Source: a virus
Length of the DNA: 38,223 nt
IMG/VR virus record: IMGVR_UViG_3300012009_000219
Location: 1-38,223 of that record
Direction: 5' to 3' (one strand)
Shown here: positions 1-6,974 of the stretch, piece after piece
Position numbering within the stretch: the first letter of the stretch is position 1
Layout: each line of letters begins with the position of its first letter
Made by a program: the position numbers and the translations under genes
Notes under the pieces: model-generated
The model's input: the letters and a program-made list of their open reading frames with translations, nothing else
Database searches by the model: none
Told to the model about the DNA's origin: nothing

Positions 1-1
1 A

Positions 2-94
2 GATAGGGATGAGTTTGCCCGAATTAACGCCTTTGGAGATCGAATCATTGGATTGATCTATGAATTAGGAAAAAACAGTAAGATCATGGTTTAA
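2..94 (+). CDS. C-terminal end of an unidentified protein (partial)
   Basis: An open frame enters from the left edge and stops with TAA at 92-94, giving the last 30 residues (ending YELGKNSKIMV). Only the tail is visible and I do not recognise the family. The last codons and the DNA after them occur again, degenerate, near 23409-23517, so this 3' end has been copied elsewhere in the genome. It is on the same strand as the genes that follow. Confidence 0.5.
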   Translation, partial: DRDEFARINAFGDRIIGLIYELGKNSKIMV

Positions 95-153
95 ATTAAG
101 TCATTTTTAATTAAATGGTTTATTTTATGACAAATATGATTTTATTTAACTAT
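56..153 (+). repeat. Partial duplication, copy 1 (matches 23409-23517)
   Basis: Two blocks are shared with 23409-23517 in the same order and orientation: about 24 bases around CTATGAATTAGGAAAAA at the end of the upstream gene, and about 45 bases around ATTAAATGGTTTATTTTATG covering the start of the micropeptide at 127. The stretch between the blocks differs. The copies are diverged, so the duplication is not recent. This copy is the intact one, because both reading frames continue through it. Confidence 0.7.
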
Positions 154-213
154 TTAGTCCTATTTCTCATTCTTACCCTATTTCTAAATATATTAAGAGT
201 CAAGAAGAAATAG
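127..213 (+). CDS. Putative single-span membrane micropeptide, 28 aa
   Basis: ATG at 127 opens a 28-residue frame. It has a hydrophobic core of about 20 residues (from MILFNYLVLF to LFLNIL) and a basic end RVKKK, the layout of a one-pass membrane peptide with a cytoplasmic C-terminus. It starts 32 bases after the preceding stop. A second copy of its start at 23488 carries one extra in-frame codon (MTNYMILFNY against MTNMILFNY); an indel of exactly three bases favours translation over chance. No function can be assigned. Small lysis or superinfection peptides look like this, but that is only a guess. Confidence 0.45.
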   Translation: MTNMILFNYLVLFLILTLFLNILRVKKK

Positions 214-280
214 AAACTGCGAAAAATAACCAGATACCTATTTATTCTTGTGAATTAACATTTAAAAAAAAAATAAAAAG

Positions 281-685
281 ATGAAGACAAAACAAGTTAT
301 AATAATTCGTAAAGACCTTAAGATGAGAAAAGGTAAAATGTGTAGTCAAGCGGCCCACGCTTCGATGAAAGCTATTTTAGACCTAATGAATAAATATTAT
401 GATTCTAAATATAAACAACATCTTTACCAATTAACTTTCGGAGAAGATAGTGTACTAAATGATTGGTTAAATGGTATTTTTACGAAAATTACAGTGGGGG
501 TAGAATCTTTAGAAGAGTTGAATAAGATTTATGAGGCAGCTGCTCTAAATGGTTGGCCTTGTGCTATTATTGAAGATGTTGGTTTAACCGAATTTGGAGG
601 CGTACCTACTATTACGGCGGCCGCTATTGGACCTTATCAGAATGAAGAAATTGATAAATTAACCAACCATTTAAAATTATTATAG
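281..685 (+). CDS. Peptidyl-tRNA hydrolase, PTH2 (archaeal/eukaryotic type)
   Basis: The protein cleaves the ester bond of peptidyl-tRNAs that drop off stalled ribosomes and so recycles tRNA. The PTH2 signature is clear: RKGKMCSQAAHA at residues 16-27 holds the conserved K-x-x-S-Q-x-x-H-A element, and DVGLTEFGGVPTITAAAIGP at 99-118 is the C-terminal family motif. At 134 residues it is slightly longer than the usual core of about 115-120 because of an insert around residues 40-58. Bacteria normally use the unrelated Pth1 fold, so a PTH2 gene here is typical of viral acquisition. It lies shortly before two phage tRNA genes, which fits a role in protecting the tRNA supply. The start is the only in-frame ATG, after an A-rich leader. 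Confidence 0.88.
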   Translation: MKTKQVIIIRKDLKMRKGKMCSQAAHASMKAILDLMNKYYDSKYKQHLYQLTFGEDSVLNDWLNGIFTKITVGVESLEELNKIYEAAALNGWPCAIIEDVGLTEFGGVPTITAAAIGPYQNEEIDKLTNHLKLL

Positions 686-807
686 AACTGATACGAACAT
701 AATGAAAAATTAAACTCTTCTTCGAATAATTTTTGGTTTTTTCAGGTTAATATATATTACTGAAATTAAGTTTTAAATTTAATATATAGAAAAAAGAAAA
801 ATTAGTT

Positions 808-1131
808 ATGAGTAAGAAAAAATTAAATAATATGTTGTCTTTTCAAGATTGGGATATGAAAACCTTTAAAAAGAAAGATAAAAAGACCAAAAGAACCGAA
901 ACTTCCGTAGATGTTTTAATGGAAACTCATCTTAATGATTTACCTCCAGAAATTAGAGATGAAGCGATAAAAGATTATTGTTGTCAAGCCATTACTCAAT
1001 TTGGAGACCAAATTGATCTAGAAAGAATTTATGCTTGTGTAGAAGGTGAATTAGAACGAGCCGGTATCCCTGAAGATGCGGTAAAAGATGAAGATATTCT
1101 AGACTATATGAAACGGAAACGTGAAGAATAA
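808..1131 (+). CDS. Hypothetical protein, charged, 107 aa
   Basis: I do not recognise this protein. The first 40 residues are strongly basic (KKKDKKTKR around 21-29) and the rest is acidic and probably helical, ending DYMKRKREE. No membrane segment or signal is visible. It stands alone, about 120 bases after the peptidyl-tRNA hydrolase gene. Its leader carries TTTAAATTTAATATATAG (about 770-789), resembling the AT-rich element seen before other genes here. A hairpin repeat follows about 85 bases after its stop. Confidence 0.7.
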   Translation: MSKKKLNNMLSFQDWDMKTFKKKDKKTKRTETSVDVLMETHLNDLPPEIRDEAIKDYCCQAITQFGDQIDLERIYACVEGELERAGIPEDAVKDEDILDYMKRKREE

Positions 1132-1423
1132 ACTGTAGTCAATATTTTAAAAAGGTTTAAAAATATCATTACAAAGGTAAGAAGAAATCAAACTTCTATA
1201 AAGTTCTATTAAACCCGAAACATATTAGTCTTTATCTAATATATATTATAATTAAATGTGGTTTAGCCAAAATATTTTATGGTTATTGTCAATATTTACA
1301 TTTAAATCTTTGTGTTTTTACCACATTTACAAATTCCATTTTTTTAAGATGAAATTACTACCAAGGCAGTAATTTATAGTAGGTTTGAATTCTAAAATTT
1401 TTTTTATATCCACAAAATTTTTC
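1132..1423. other. Non-coding stretch with several inverted repeats
   Basis: No credible gene is seen. It holds the dispersed hairpin at 1217-1244, a pair of distant complementary arms (AAATGTGGT near 1254 and ACCACATTT near 1320), and a small stem AATTACT/AGTAATT at about 1352-1374. None is followed by a convincing T-tract, so I do not call a terminator. The stretch may hold a structured leader or a small RNA ahead of the tRNA genes. Confidence 0.4.
1217..1244. repeat. Dispersed hairpin repeat, copy 1
   Basis: The stem ATATTAG/CTAATAT encloses the loop TCTTTAT, and GAAAC precedes it. Related copies lie at 5898-5932, 6269-6297, 9283-9314 and 19009-19038, all between genes. Here it sits downstream of the 808-1131 gene and upstream of the tRNA genes. 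Confidence 0.7.
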
Positions 1424-1431
1424 TATATTTG
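1424..1431 (+). promoter_or_regulatory. Bacteroidota-type -7 promoter element before the tRNAs
   Basis: TATATTTG matches the TAnnTTTG consensus used by the primary sigma factor of Bacteroidota and lies 17 bases before the tRNA-Gly 5' end. No TTG-type -33 box is found at the usual spacing, which lowers confidence. If real, host RNA polymerase transcribes the tRNAs directly. Confidence 0.5.
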
Positions 1432-1448
1432 TAATATAGTAAAAAAAT

Positions 1449-1521
<73 letters not shown>

Positions 1522-1585
1522 CAAGGTCTTCTGAATCGTTTATCTAACGGAGAAGGAGGACTTTAAGTTGCAAATTTTTTTAAAT

Positions 1586-1671
1586 GCCCAGGTGGTGGAA
1601 TTGGTAGACACGCTGGACTTAAAATCCAGTGGACAGTAATGTCCGTGCGGGTTCGAGTCCCGCCCCGGGTA
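1586..1671 (+). tRNA. tRNA-Leu (anticodon TAA)
   Basis: This is a class II tRNA with a long variable arm (GGACAGTAATGTCC). The anticodon stem CTGGA/TCCAG carries loop CTTAAAA with anticodon TAA, and the T arm is GCGGGTTCGAGTCCCGC. The acceptor stem GCCCAGG/CCCGGGT has a G-T first pair and an A-C mismatch at the fifth pair. TTA is a favoured leucine codon in these AT-rich genes, so this tRNA serves the phage codon usage. CCA is not encoded. Confidence 0.93.
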
Positions 1672-1736
1672 CTTCAAAACACCTTTACAACATTTTGTGA
1701 AAATTTCCCTATATTAAACTGAACAAAATCAATTTT

Positions 1737-2285
1737 ATGTTTAAGAAGATAAATTTTAATGCTCCTGTAACGATTATTTTTGCGTTGGTTTGCTTATCTT
1801 TCTTCGCTTTACAATCGGTTTTTGGGTTAGATATTGGTAACCCTACCTTTCATCTTCTTACCTATATTTTTCATCATGGGAGTTTTGCCCATATCTTTAA
1901 TAATTTGACTTTCATTTTATTATTGGGTCCAATGGTGGAAGAAAAGTATGGTTCGACGAGATTCTTAATTATGACTCTTATTACAGCGGTGGTGACGGGC
2001 CTTATCAATATTTTATTGATGGGGAATATTATTATTGGAGCCAGTGGTATTGTCTTTATGTTGATTATTTTAGCTTCCTTTGGGATTTCTAATCGAGGTA
2101 TCCCCGTAACTTTTATTTTAATTTTCTTACTTTTTATTGGTAAAGAAGTAGCCGCTAGTTTTACTCCGGATCAAATTTCACATTTTGGTCACATCATGGG
2201 TGGTTTATGTGGGGCTGTTTTCGGTTATATTTTTCGAAAGAAAGATAACCAAGAAGTAGAAGATAAAATTATTAAAACTGATTAA
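1737..2285 (+). CDS. Rhomboid-family intramembrane serine protease
   Basis: The product is a multi-pass membrane protein of 182 residues with the rhomboid catalytic pattern: HIFNN at 52-56 (loop and oxyanion support), GASG at 101-104 with the likely nucleophile Ser103, and HFGHIMGG at 149-156 with the likely catalytic His152. Length and about six hydrophobic spans fit a minimal bacterial rhomboid. Such enzymes cut membrane proteins within or beside the bilayer; no substrate can be inferred. It follows the tRNA pair and is directly abutted by the next gene (stop at 2285, ATG at 2286), so they are probably co-translated. A CCCTATATTAAA element lies about 25 bases before the ATG. Confidence 0.85.
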   Translation: MFKKINFNAPVTIIFALVCLSFFALQSVFGLDIGNPTFHLLTYIFHHGSFAHIFNNLTFILLLGPMVEEKYGSTRFLIMTLITAVVTGLINILLMGNIIIGASGIVFMLIILASFGISNRGIPVTFILIFLLFIGKEVAASFTPDQISHFGHIMGGLCGAVFGYIFRKKDNQEVEDKIIKTD

Positions 2286-2705
2286 ATGCCTATACTTTTT
2301 AGCTATTCTGTTGGTAAAATTTTAGATCGTAATTTGGAGAATCTATTAACTTATAAGTTAATAGATTTGAGTATAGATGGTTATTATTTTTATATGGATT
2401 TTGAGAATGGTTATTGTTTAAAAGCCTGGGACACTAATAAGTGGTATGCTTGGATGTGTAGGGGAAGTATTTCCAGAAATGGAGAGTTGATTTTTGAATG
2501 GTGTGAAGATCGTCCTCGGCGACGAACTTTTCGACGGTTTCGTCGTTTGTATCGAAAATATTCGAAATCTAGTGTAGGTAGAAGTCGAAGTAAAATAGAA
2601 ACCAAATTAGAAAATAAAAAAGAGGAAATTCAAAAATCTTGGGTAGATAATTTAGAAGAACATAAAAAATTTTTAGAAGAATTTCGACAAGATAACGAAG
2701 CCTAA
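2286..2705 (+). CDS. Hypothetical basic protein, 139 aa
   Basis: The ATG follows the rhomboid stop codon without a gap, suggesting translational coupling. The N-terminal half is rich in Tyr and Trp. The middle carries a very basic stretch (RPRRRTFRRFRRLYRKYSK, about residues 76-94) that could bind nucleic acid or an acidic membrane surface. The C-terminal third is charged and probably a coiled coil. I do not recognise a family. Confidence 0.7.
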   Translation: MPILFSYSVGKILDRNLENLLTYKLIDLSIDGYYFYMDFENGYCLKAWDTNKWYAWMCRGSISRNGELIFEWCEDRPRRRTFRRFRRLYRKYSKSSVGRSRSKIETKLENKKEEIQKSWVDNLEEHKKFLEEFRQDNEA

Positions 2706-2721
2706 ATTTAAATTTTAACTA

Positions 2722-3126
2722 ATGATTAAATCAGCTGGACTTTTAATTATTCAAAATGGAAAGATCCTTTTGGGCCATCCTACTAATGCTCCTTGGTATC
2801 ATCGTCATTCAATTCCTAAAGGTAAAATTGAAGAGGGAGAAGATAACTTAACGGCCGCTTTACGGGAAACAAAAGAAGAATTTGGATTAGAAATTAACCT
2901 TCAAAATATTGAACAAAATCAAATTTATTGTATAGATTATACAGATAAAAAAGGGAAAATTTATAAAAAAGTCTATTATTATATTACCCGGACTCAAGAT
3001 TTACCTGAAGTCTTACCCGTGGAAAATTTACAAAAAGAAGAAATGGATTGGGCTGGATTTTTAACCAAGGAAGAAGCTCAAGAAAGAATTTTTTGGCGTT
3101 TTCAAGAAATGTTAAACTTTATATGA
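2722..3126 (+). CDS. Nudix (NUDT) hydrolase
   Basis: A full Nudix box GX5EX7REUXEEXGU is present: G34, E40, R48-E49, E52-E53 and G55, spanning GKIEEGEDNLTAALRETKEE and then FGL. The 134-residue length is that of a single Nudix domain. These enzymes use Mg2+ to hydrolyse nucleoside diphosphates linked to another group, such as oxidised or capped nucleotides; T4 NudE is a phage example. The substrate cannot be read from the sequence. HSIPKGK before the box resembles bis(5'-nucleosyl)-tetraphosphatase-like members. Confidence 0.9.
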   Translation: MIKSAGLLIIQNGKILLGHPTNAPWYHRHSIPKGKIEEGEDNLTAALRETKEEFGLEINLQNIEQNQIYCIDYTDKKGKIYKKVYYYITRTQDLPEVLPVENLQKEEMDWAGFLTKEEAQERIFWRFQEMLNFI

Positions 3127-3138
3127 AAAACAATCAAT

Positions 3139-3453
3139 ATGAAAAAACTCATTTATATATTAACCTTTTTCACTTTAATCTCACTATTGAGTAGTTGTAC
3201 TAGTGTATGGGAAAACCCAAAAGTAGAAAAATTAACTAATGTTAATTATTTAATCACTCTTCAAAATGGTAATCAATATGTAGGTCAAGGTCAAAATTGG
3301 TTAACTTATCCTGAGGGAAATAAGATAAGTGGTTGTAGTTGTAAAATTACTCGTTTAAAAGCTATTGTCAATGCTTATGAATTAAGTTTTCAAATTGAAA
3401 ACCTTCGCTCAGAGTCGTCGCAAGCTGGAAAAACAAAATTAGAACCGCAATAA
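3139..3453 (+). CDS. Putative lipoprotein, 104 aa
   Basis: A lysine-led hydrophobic N-terminus ends in LLSSC with Cys20, a good lipobox, so the product is probably a lipoprotein carried to the envelope. The remainder (Gln/Asn-rich, with a CSC pair at about 67-69) is unfamiliar. The stop overlaps the next start (TAATG). Phage-encoded lipoproteins commonly act in superinfection exclusion or lysis (o-spanins); this one has no partner that would prove either. Confidence 0.75.
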   Translation: MKKLIYILTFFTLISLLSSCTSVWENPKVEKLTNVNYLITLQNGNQYVGQGQNWLTYPEGNKISGCSCKITRLKAIVNAYELSFQIENLRSESSQAGKTKLEPQ

Positions 3454-3815
3454 TGGAAAGGAAAGAATATTTTAATCAAGTTTGTGTTTGGCCAGGGGTT
3501 ACTTTAGGTAATCTGGAAAATGGTTTTTCTCCTCAAGAATTTGAACAAGTCTTAGCTGAAGAATTTGAAGGAGTTCGGGTTCATTATTTAGAAACAATAT
3601 TTACTTTACTAGATAAAAATGAGTTAGGAGAAGAAATACCAAATACGGGAGGTCGAAGTGATATTTTCTTTGCAGTTCATGATGAAGATATAATGAAATT
3701 TGCTATTCTTCGTTTACAAGCCGGTATTAGATGGATCGAAGATGCGGTGAGTGAAATTAATAATCCTAATGGTATAGTTTATCCGGAAAGAGTATTAGAA
3801 TATAAAAATTGGTAG
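3453..3815 (+). CDS. Hypothetical protein, 120 aa
   Basis: No known family is recognised. The protein is soluble, acidic and aromatic-rich, with QEFEQVLAEEFEGVRVHYLE near residue 30-49 and RSDIFFAVHDEDIMKFAI in the middle. Its start overlaps the lipoprotein stop by one base, and the next gene begins four bases after its stop, so it belongs to a compact operon running to the methylase. Confidence 0.7.
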   Translation: MERKEYFNQVCVWPGVTLGNLENGFSPQEFEQVLAEEFEGVRVHYLETIFTLLDKNELGEEIPNTGGRSDIFFAVHDEDIMKFAILRLQAGIRWIEDAVSEINNPNGIVYPERVLEYKNW

Positions 3816-3818
3816 TGT

Positions 3819-4007
3819 ATGAGATATGAATTAACTTTTGGAAACACGGTTATCCCAGAAAAAGATTGGTCGAATTATTTGACTGATTGGGAAGTGGCTT
3901 TAGGTAAACAGAAAATTCAAAATGGGGAGAATCCGGCGGAATTAAAAGAAATATTTGGTAATATTTTAGCAATTACATTAATTAAAAATGGTAATGGAAT
4001 TAATTAA
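3819..4007 (+). CDS. Hypothetical protein, 62 aa
   Basis: A short soluble protein with no recognised family. Its last 20 bases overlap the start of the DNA methylase gene (3988), a sign of translational coupling. An in-frame ATG begins right after the previous stop. Confidence 0.6.
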   Translation: MRYELTFGNTVIPEKDWSNYLTDWEVALGKQKIQNGENPAELKEIFGNILAITLIKNGNGIN

Positions 4008-4827
4008 TCCTCCTATGAATTTTACGGGTAGTAAATATAAACTACTACCTCAATTATTACCACATTTTGATAATACTAAAAATACTTTAGTGGATCTTTT
4101 TATGGGAGGCGGCGCGATTTATTCAAATTTAGCTCCTTACTATAATAATATCATTGTTAATGATATTATTGAAGAATTAGTCCGAATTCACCAAAATTTA
4201 ATAGCTGGTGATTTAGCTTTCATAGAAAGAGTTAAATCTTTGGTCGTAAGTAAAGAAGATAAAGAAGGTTTCTTAGCTTTACGGTCATCTTTTAATGAAA
4301 ATAAAAGTCCTGAAAAATTATGGGCCTTGATATTATGTTCTACTAATAATATGATGCGTTTTAATAAGAAGTTTCAATATAATCAAACTTTCGGAAAAAG
4401 AACTTGGAATCCCAATACGGATAAAAAAGTAAAGGCTTTTTTAACTTATATTACACCTTATCAAGACCAAATTAAATTCCGGAGTAGTGATTTTATTTTT
4501 TTAATACCTGACGTCCAATATGAATGTAAAGATACGATGGTTTATGCTGATCCCCCTTATTTTCATACTAAAGCTGGTTATAATGCTTATTGGTCAAAAG
4601 AAAGTGAAGATAACCTTTATCAATATTTGAAATTGGTAGATGAATTAGGGGGTTCTTTTATGTTATCCGGAGTTTTGAAACATGATGGAAAAGAAAGTCA
4701 GTTAATTAAGAATTTGTTAGCTGAAGGTTATGACTTGGTAGAATTGAAATTTGATTATAAAAAAGTAGCTCGACGTAAGATAGATAAAAAAACTAAAGAA
4801 ATAGTAATTAAAAACTATAAAACTTAA
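3988..4827 (+). CDS. D12-class N6-adenine DNA methyltransferase (Dam-like)
   Basis: The enzyme transfers a methyl group from S-adenosylmethionine to the N6 of adenine in DNA. Motif order is that of the alpha/Dam group: NFTGSK at 11-16 and DLFMGGGAI at 36-44 form the cofactor site, and DPPY at 188-191 is the catalytic motif. The length of 279 residues is normal for Dam-type enzymes. The protein ends in NYKT, a typical C-terminus for this family. No restriction enzyme lies beside it, so it is most likely an orphan protecting phage DNA or marking it. Start: M1 (3988) and M3 (3994) are both possible; both overlap the preceding gene. Confidence 0.92.
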   Translation: MVMELINPPMNFTGSKYKLLPQLLPHFDNTKNTLVDLFMGGGAIYSNLAPYYNNIIVNDIIEELVRIHQNLIAGDLAFIERVKSLVVSKEDKEGFLALRSSFNENKSPEKLWALILCSTNNMMRFNKKFQYNQTFGKRTWNPNTDKKVKAFLTYITPYQDQIKFRSSDFIFLIPDVQYECKDTMVYADPPYFHTKAGYNAYWSKESEDNLYQYLKLVDELGGSFMLSGVLKHDGKESQLIKNLLAEGYDLVELKFDYKKVARRKIDKKTKEIVIKNYKT

Positions 4828-4874
4828 GATTTTTTAGTTTACAGGATTATTCATAATTTAAAAAAATTTAAATA

Positions 4875-5240
4875 ATGGCAAGAGAAAAGAAAAAAAGAGG
4901 ACAAATACCTGTATGTGCGGAATGTTTATCTTCAAAAGAAGAAGATCGCGATTTCTATTGGATAGAAGTTAAAGAGTGGAATCCTCATAGTGTCTGTTAT
5001 ATTTCTCATAATATTCTATTATGTGAAAAATGTATGGTTAAATTAGGAATTGATTACAAGGAAAGACCTTGGAGTAAGAGAAAAAAGAAGAAAAAAATTG
5101 ATACTACAGGTTGGGTGTCCGGTGAACCTACGACTAAAGGCAATCCTCGATTTATTTTTATTACCCCAGAAGGAACGGAAAAACTCTTAATTGCCGATTC
5201 TGGACTTAAAAAAGGCTATCAACCAAAATTAAAAGTTTAG
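4875..5240 (+). CDS. Hypothetical zinc-ribbon-like protein, 121 aa
   Basis: CAEC near residues 14-17 and CEKC near 49-52 form a pair of Cys-x2-Cys knuckles, as in a small zinc ribbon. A very basic linker (KRKKKKK, about residues 68-74) follows and then a C-terminal half of unknown type. A nucleic-acid-binding role is plausible from this make-up but unproven. The next gene begins two bases after its stop. Confidence 0.65.
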   Translation: MAREKKKRGQIPVCAECLSSKEEDRDFYWIEVKEWNPHSVCYISHNILLCEKCMVKLGIDYKERPWSKRKKKKKIDTTGWVSGEPTTKGNPRFIFITPEGTEKLLIADSGLKKGYQPKLKV

Positions 5241-5242
5241 AT

Positions 5243-5518
5243 ATGAATAAAGAACAAAAAGTAAATTACGTGAAATGTTGGTTACAGAAATTTGGTAATC
5301 GAGACAATGAAACATTTAACATCGAAGTAGTCGTGAATGAAACCACTTTAGATTTATCACTTGGTTATGATTATGATTTTGATGGCAATAGACTCGTTCC
5401 TTATGGTAGGTGTACTAGTGGTTTCAAACATCTACGGAATAACCGAATTTCTGATAGAACCGACGAAGAACTGGATAGTATCATAAAGCAATTAAAATCA
5501 AAACAATTTTATTATTAA
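5243..5518 (+). CDS. Hypothetical protein, 91 aa
   Basis: A small soluble protein without recognised motifs. It is closely spaced behind the zinc-ribbon gene, so probably in the same transcript. A mixed strand/helix make-up is suggested by the central VVVNETTLDLSLGYDYDF and a helical C-terminus. Confidence 0.65.
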   Translation: MNKEQKVNYVKCWLQKFGNRDNETFNIEVVVNETTLDLSLGYDYDFDGNRLVPYGRCTSGFKHLRNNRISDRTDEELDSIIKQLKSKQFYY

Positions 5519-5581
5519 CCATAATTTAATTAATAATTTTAATTAACCTTAGAAATTTCATAAAATACAAGTATATTAGTG

Positions 5582-5878
5582 ATGATGAATTCGAAAAATA
5601 TTAAAATGGTTCCTTGGTTAAAATCAAAAGATACAACAGGCGAAACTTATAATATATGGGAACCTCTTACAGGACGTGAAATAGCTAATAATCTAGAAAT
5701 AGATGAAGCGGTTTTAATTGAAAATGCTAGAGAACTTTATTTATTAGCTCAACAAACTAAAAATCATTTGGAACACTATTATATGGCTGATCGCGATAAT
5801 GATCTTTTGGTGCGCCAGGAAATTAACGAACATCTAACTCAATTAGAAATTCTACTCACCGAAATACACATTAGTTAA
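5582..5878 (+). CDS. Hypothetical protein, 98 aa
   Basis: A soluble acidic protein, probably helical in its second half; no family recognised. The frame is open from a GTG at 5579, but ATGs at 5582 and 5585 are better starts. GTATATTAG lies directly before the start, so a leader of normal length is missing unless the transcript begins upstream. It is the last gene of this rightward block; a hairpin and an oppositely oriented gene follow. Confidence 0.6.
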   Translation: MMNSKNIKMVPWLKSKDTTGETYNIWEPLTGREIANNLEIDEAVLIENARELYLLAQQTKNHLEHYYMADRDNDLLVRQEINEHLTQLEILLTEIHIS

Positions 5879-5897
5879 AAACATATAACCTTTTCAA

Positions 5898-5932
5898 CGA
5901 AACATATTAGATAAAGACTAATATGTAGTTCA
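5898..5932. repeat. Dispersed hairpin repeat, copy 2
   Basis: A perfect 9-bp stem ACATATTAG/CTAATATGT encloses loop ATAAAGA, flanked by GAA and AGTTC. It sits exactly between converging genes (5878 and 5930), where a bidirectional transcription end would be useful, though no T-tract is present. Confidence 0.75.
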
Positions 5933-6250
5933 TTTATATCTTTTTAAAACCGGTTTCTTAGAAGGTTCAAATTCTTGGGTCCAATATTGAGAAAAATTTA
6001 AAACTTGGTTAGCCGCTTTTTGTTGTCTTTTTCTTTTGCGTTCCGCTTTACGTTTTTTTAATTTCTGAGCTAAATCTTCTTCTGATTTAGGATCTTCACC
6101 CGTATCATATTCAACCTTTACTTGTTTACTAGCTGAACCTGTTTGATCCGTTCCAAACCATAATGGATTATCATCAAAATAATTCTGATTAGTATTAGTA
6201 GCATCCCGCTCAATATTATAAAAACCTTCAAAAGTTAAAACGTATTCCAT
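5930..6250 (-). CDS. Hypothetical protein, 106 aa
   Basis: First gene of the leftward block reading toward 5930. The N-terminal half is aromatic and polar; residues about 58-80 are extremely basic (KLKKRKAERKRKRQQKAANQ), as in a nucleic-acid-binding tail or nucleoid-associated protein. No family recognised. Its leader contains TATTATATATTC and another copy of the hairpin repeat. Confidence 0.65.
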   Translation of the reverse strand: MEYVLTFEGFYNIERDATNTNQNYFDDNPLWFGTDQTGSASKQVKVEYDTGEDPKSEEDLAQKLKKRKAERKRKRQQKAANQVLNFSQYWTQEFEPSKKPVLKRYK

Positions 6251-6268
6251 AATATTATATATTCACAT

Positions 6269-6297
6269 GAACTACATATTAGCTAAAGACTAATGGC
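6269..6297. repeat. Dispersed hairpin repeat, copy 3
   Basis: ATTAG and CTAAT flank loop CTAAAGA, preceded by GAACTACAT; the outer stem is broken on the right side (GGCAAG). It lies about 20 bases upstream of the start of the 5930-6250 gene. Confidence 0.65.
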
Positions 6298-6359
6298 AAG
6301 TTCAATTTTAAATGTTTTACATTATATATAAATTAATATAAGATTTTTTTAAAGCGAAA

Positions 6360-6809
6360 TTAAAGCGAATCAATTAATTCTCCTTGTTCATTCCAAATTA
6401 AAACTTTTATTCTTTTACCTTTATGATATAAGAATTCATAACGTTTTACGCCGTTTTTATCCCAGATATTCCAAACTCCCTCTTTTTTACTATTATTAAA
6501 ACGAGCTTCGCCAATTAAAGTGCCATAAATATCCCATTGACGCCAAATACCATGAAATTTACCGTTACAATAATTTCGAATTTCTTTAATTGTACCATCT
6601 AAATGATAATGAGTGGTGGTACCATTTAATTGTCCTTCTTCAAAATTAGTCACTGATTTGATTGTTCCACTTTCATAATACTCAGTATGAGTACCCGTAA
6701 AAAGTTCATAATCTGAAGTGTAAAAAATATCATCTACCGCTACTAAGTCTTGACCTAGGAGAGATATGATAGTGAATAAAACGATTAATAACAACATGAT
6801 CTTTTTCAT
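6360..6809 (-). CDS. Secreted MORN-repeat (YwqK-like) protein
   Basis: A cleavable-type signal peptide (MKKIMLLLIVLFTIISLLGQ) is followed by tandem degenerate repeats of about 22 residues with the MORN_2 pattern, for example GTHTEYYESGTIKSV, GTTTHYHLDGTIKEI, GIWRQWDIYGTLIGEA and GVWNIWDKNGVKRYE. Such beta-hairpin repeats are abundant in Bacteroidota, where similar proteins are annotated as YwqK-like. The product is therefore probably exported by the infected cell. Its role is unknown. AGGAG lies 5-10 bases before the ATG, one of the few Shine-Dalgarno sites here, and supports this start. Confidence 0.75.
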   Translation of the reverse strand: MKKIMLLLIVLFTIISLLGQDLVAVDDIFYTSDYELFTGTHTEYYESGTIKSVTNFEEGQLNGTTTHYHLDGTIKEIRNYCNGKFHGIWRQWDIYGTLIGEARFNNSKKEGVWNIWDKNGVKRYEFLYHKGKRIKVLIWNEQGELIDSL

Positions 6810-6923
6810 ATCGTACTCCTTTCTTCTTTCTTTTTTATTATATATTAAAAAATTGTTAACTAACTTTTAAATTTATATTAATTTTATGTTAAAAAGTTGA
6901 TTTGGAGGCAACTTTTTAAAACA

Positions 6924-6953
6924 AAAACCCAGTTTGGGTCCAAACTGGGTTTT
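6924..6953 (-). terminator. Rho-independent terminator after the Ro60-like gene
   Basis: A perfect 14-bp stem AAAACCCAGTTTGG/CCAAACTGGGTTTT with a two-base nominal loop lies 21 bases past the stop codon at 6975. On the minus strand it is followed by a run rich in T. Confidence 0.85.
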
Positions 6954-6974
6954 GAGGAAATGAATTTTTCGAAT

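Noticed and set aside
1352-1374. Terminator at the AATTACT/AGTAATT stem
   Set aside because: The stem is short and AT-only, and no T-run follows.
3988-4827. Restriction-modification system around the adenine methylase
   Set aside because: No nuclease-like gene is adjacent; neighbours are small unknown proteins in a phage operon.
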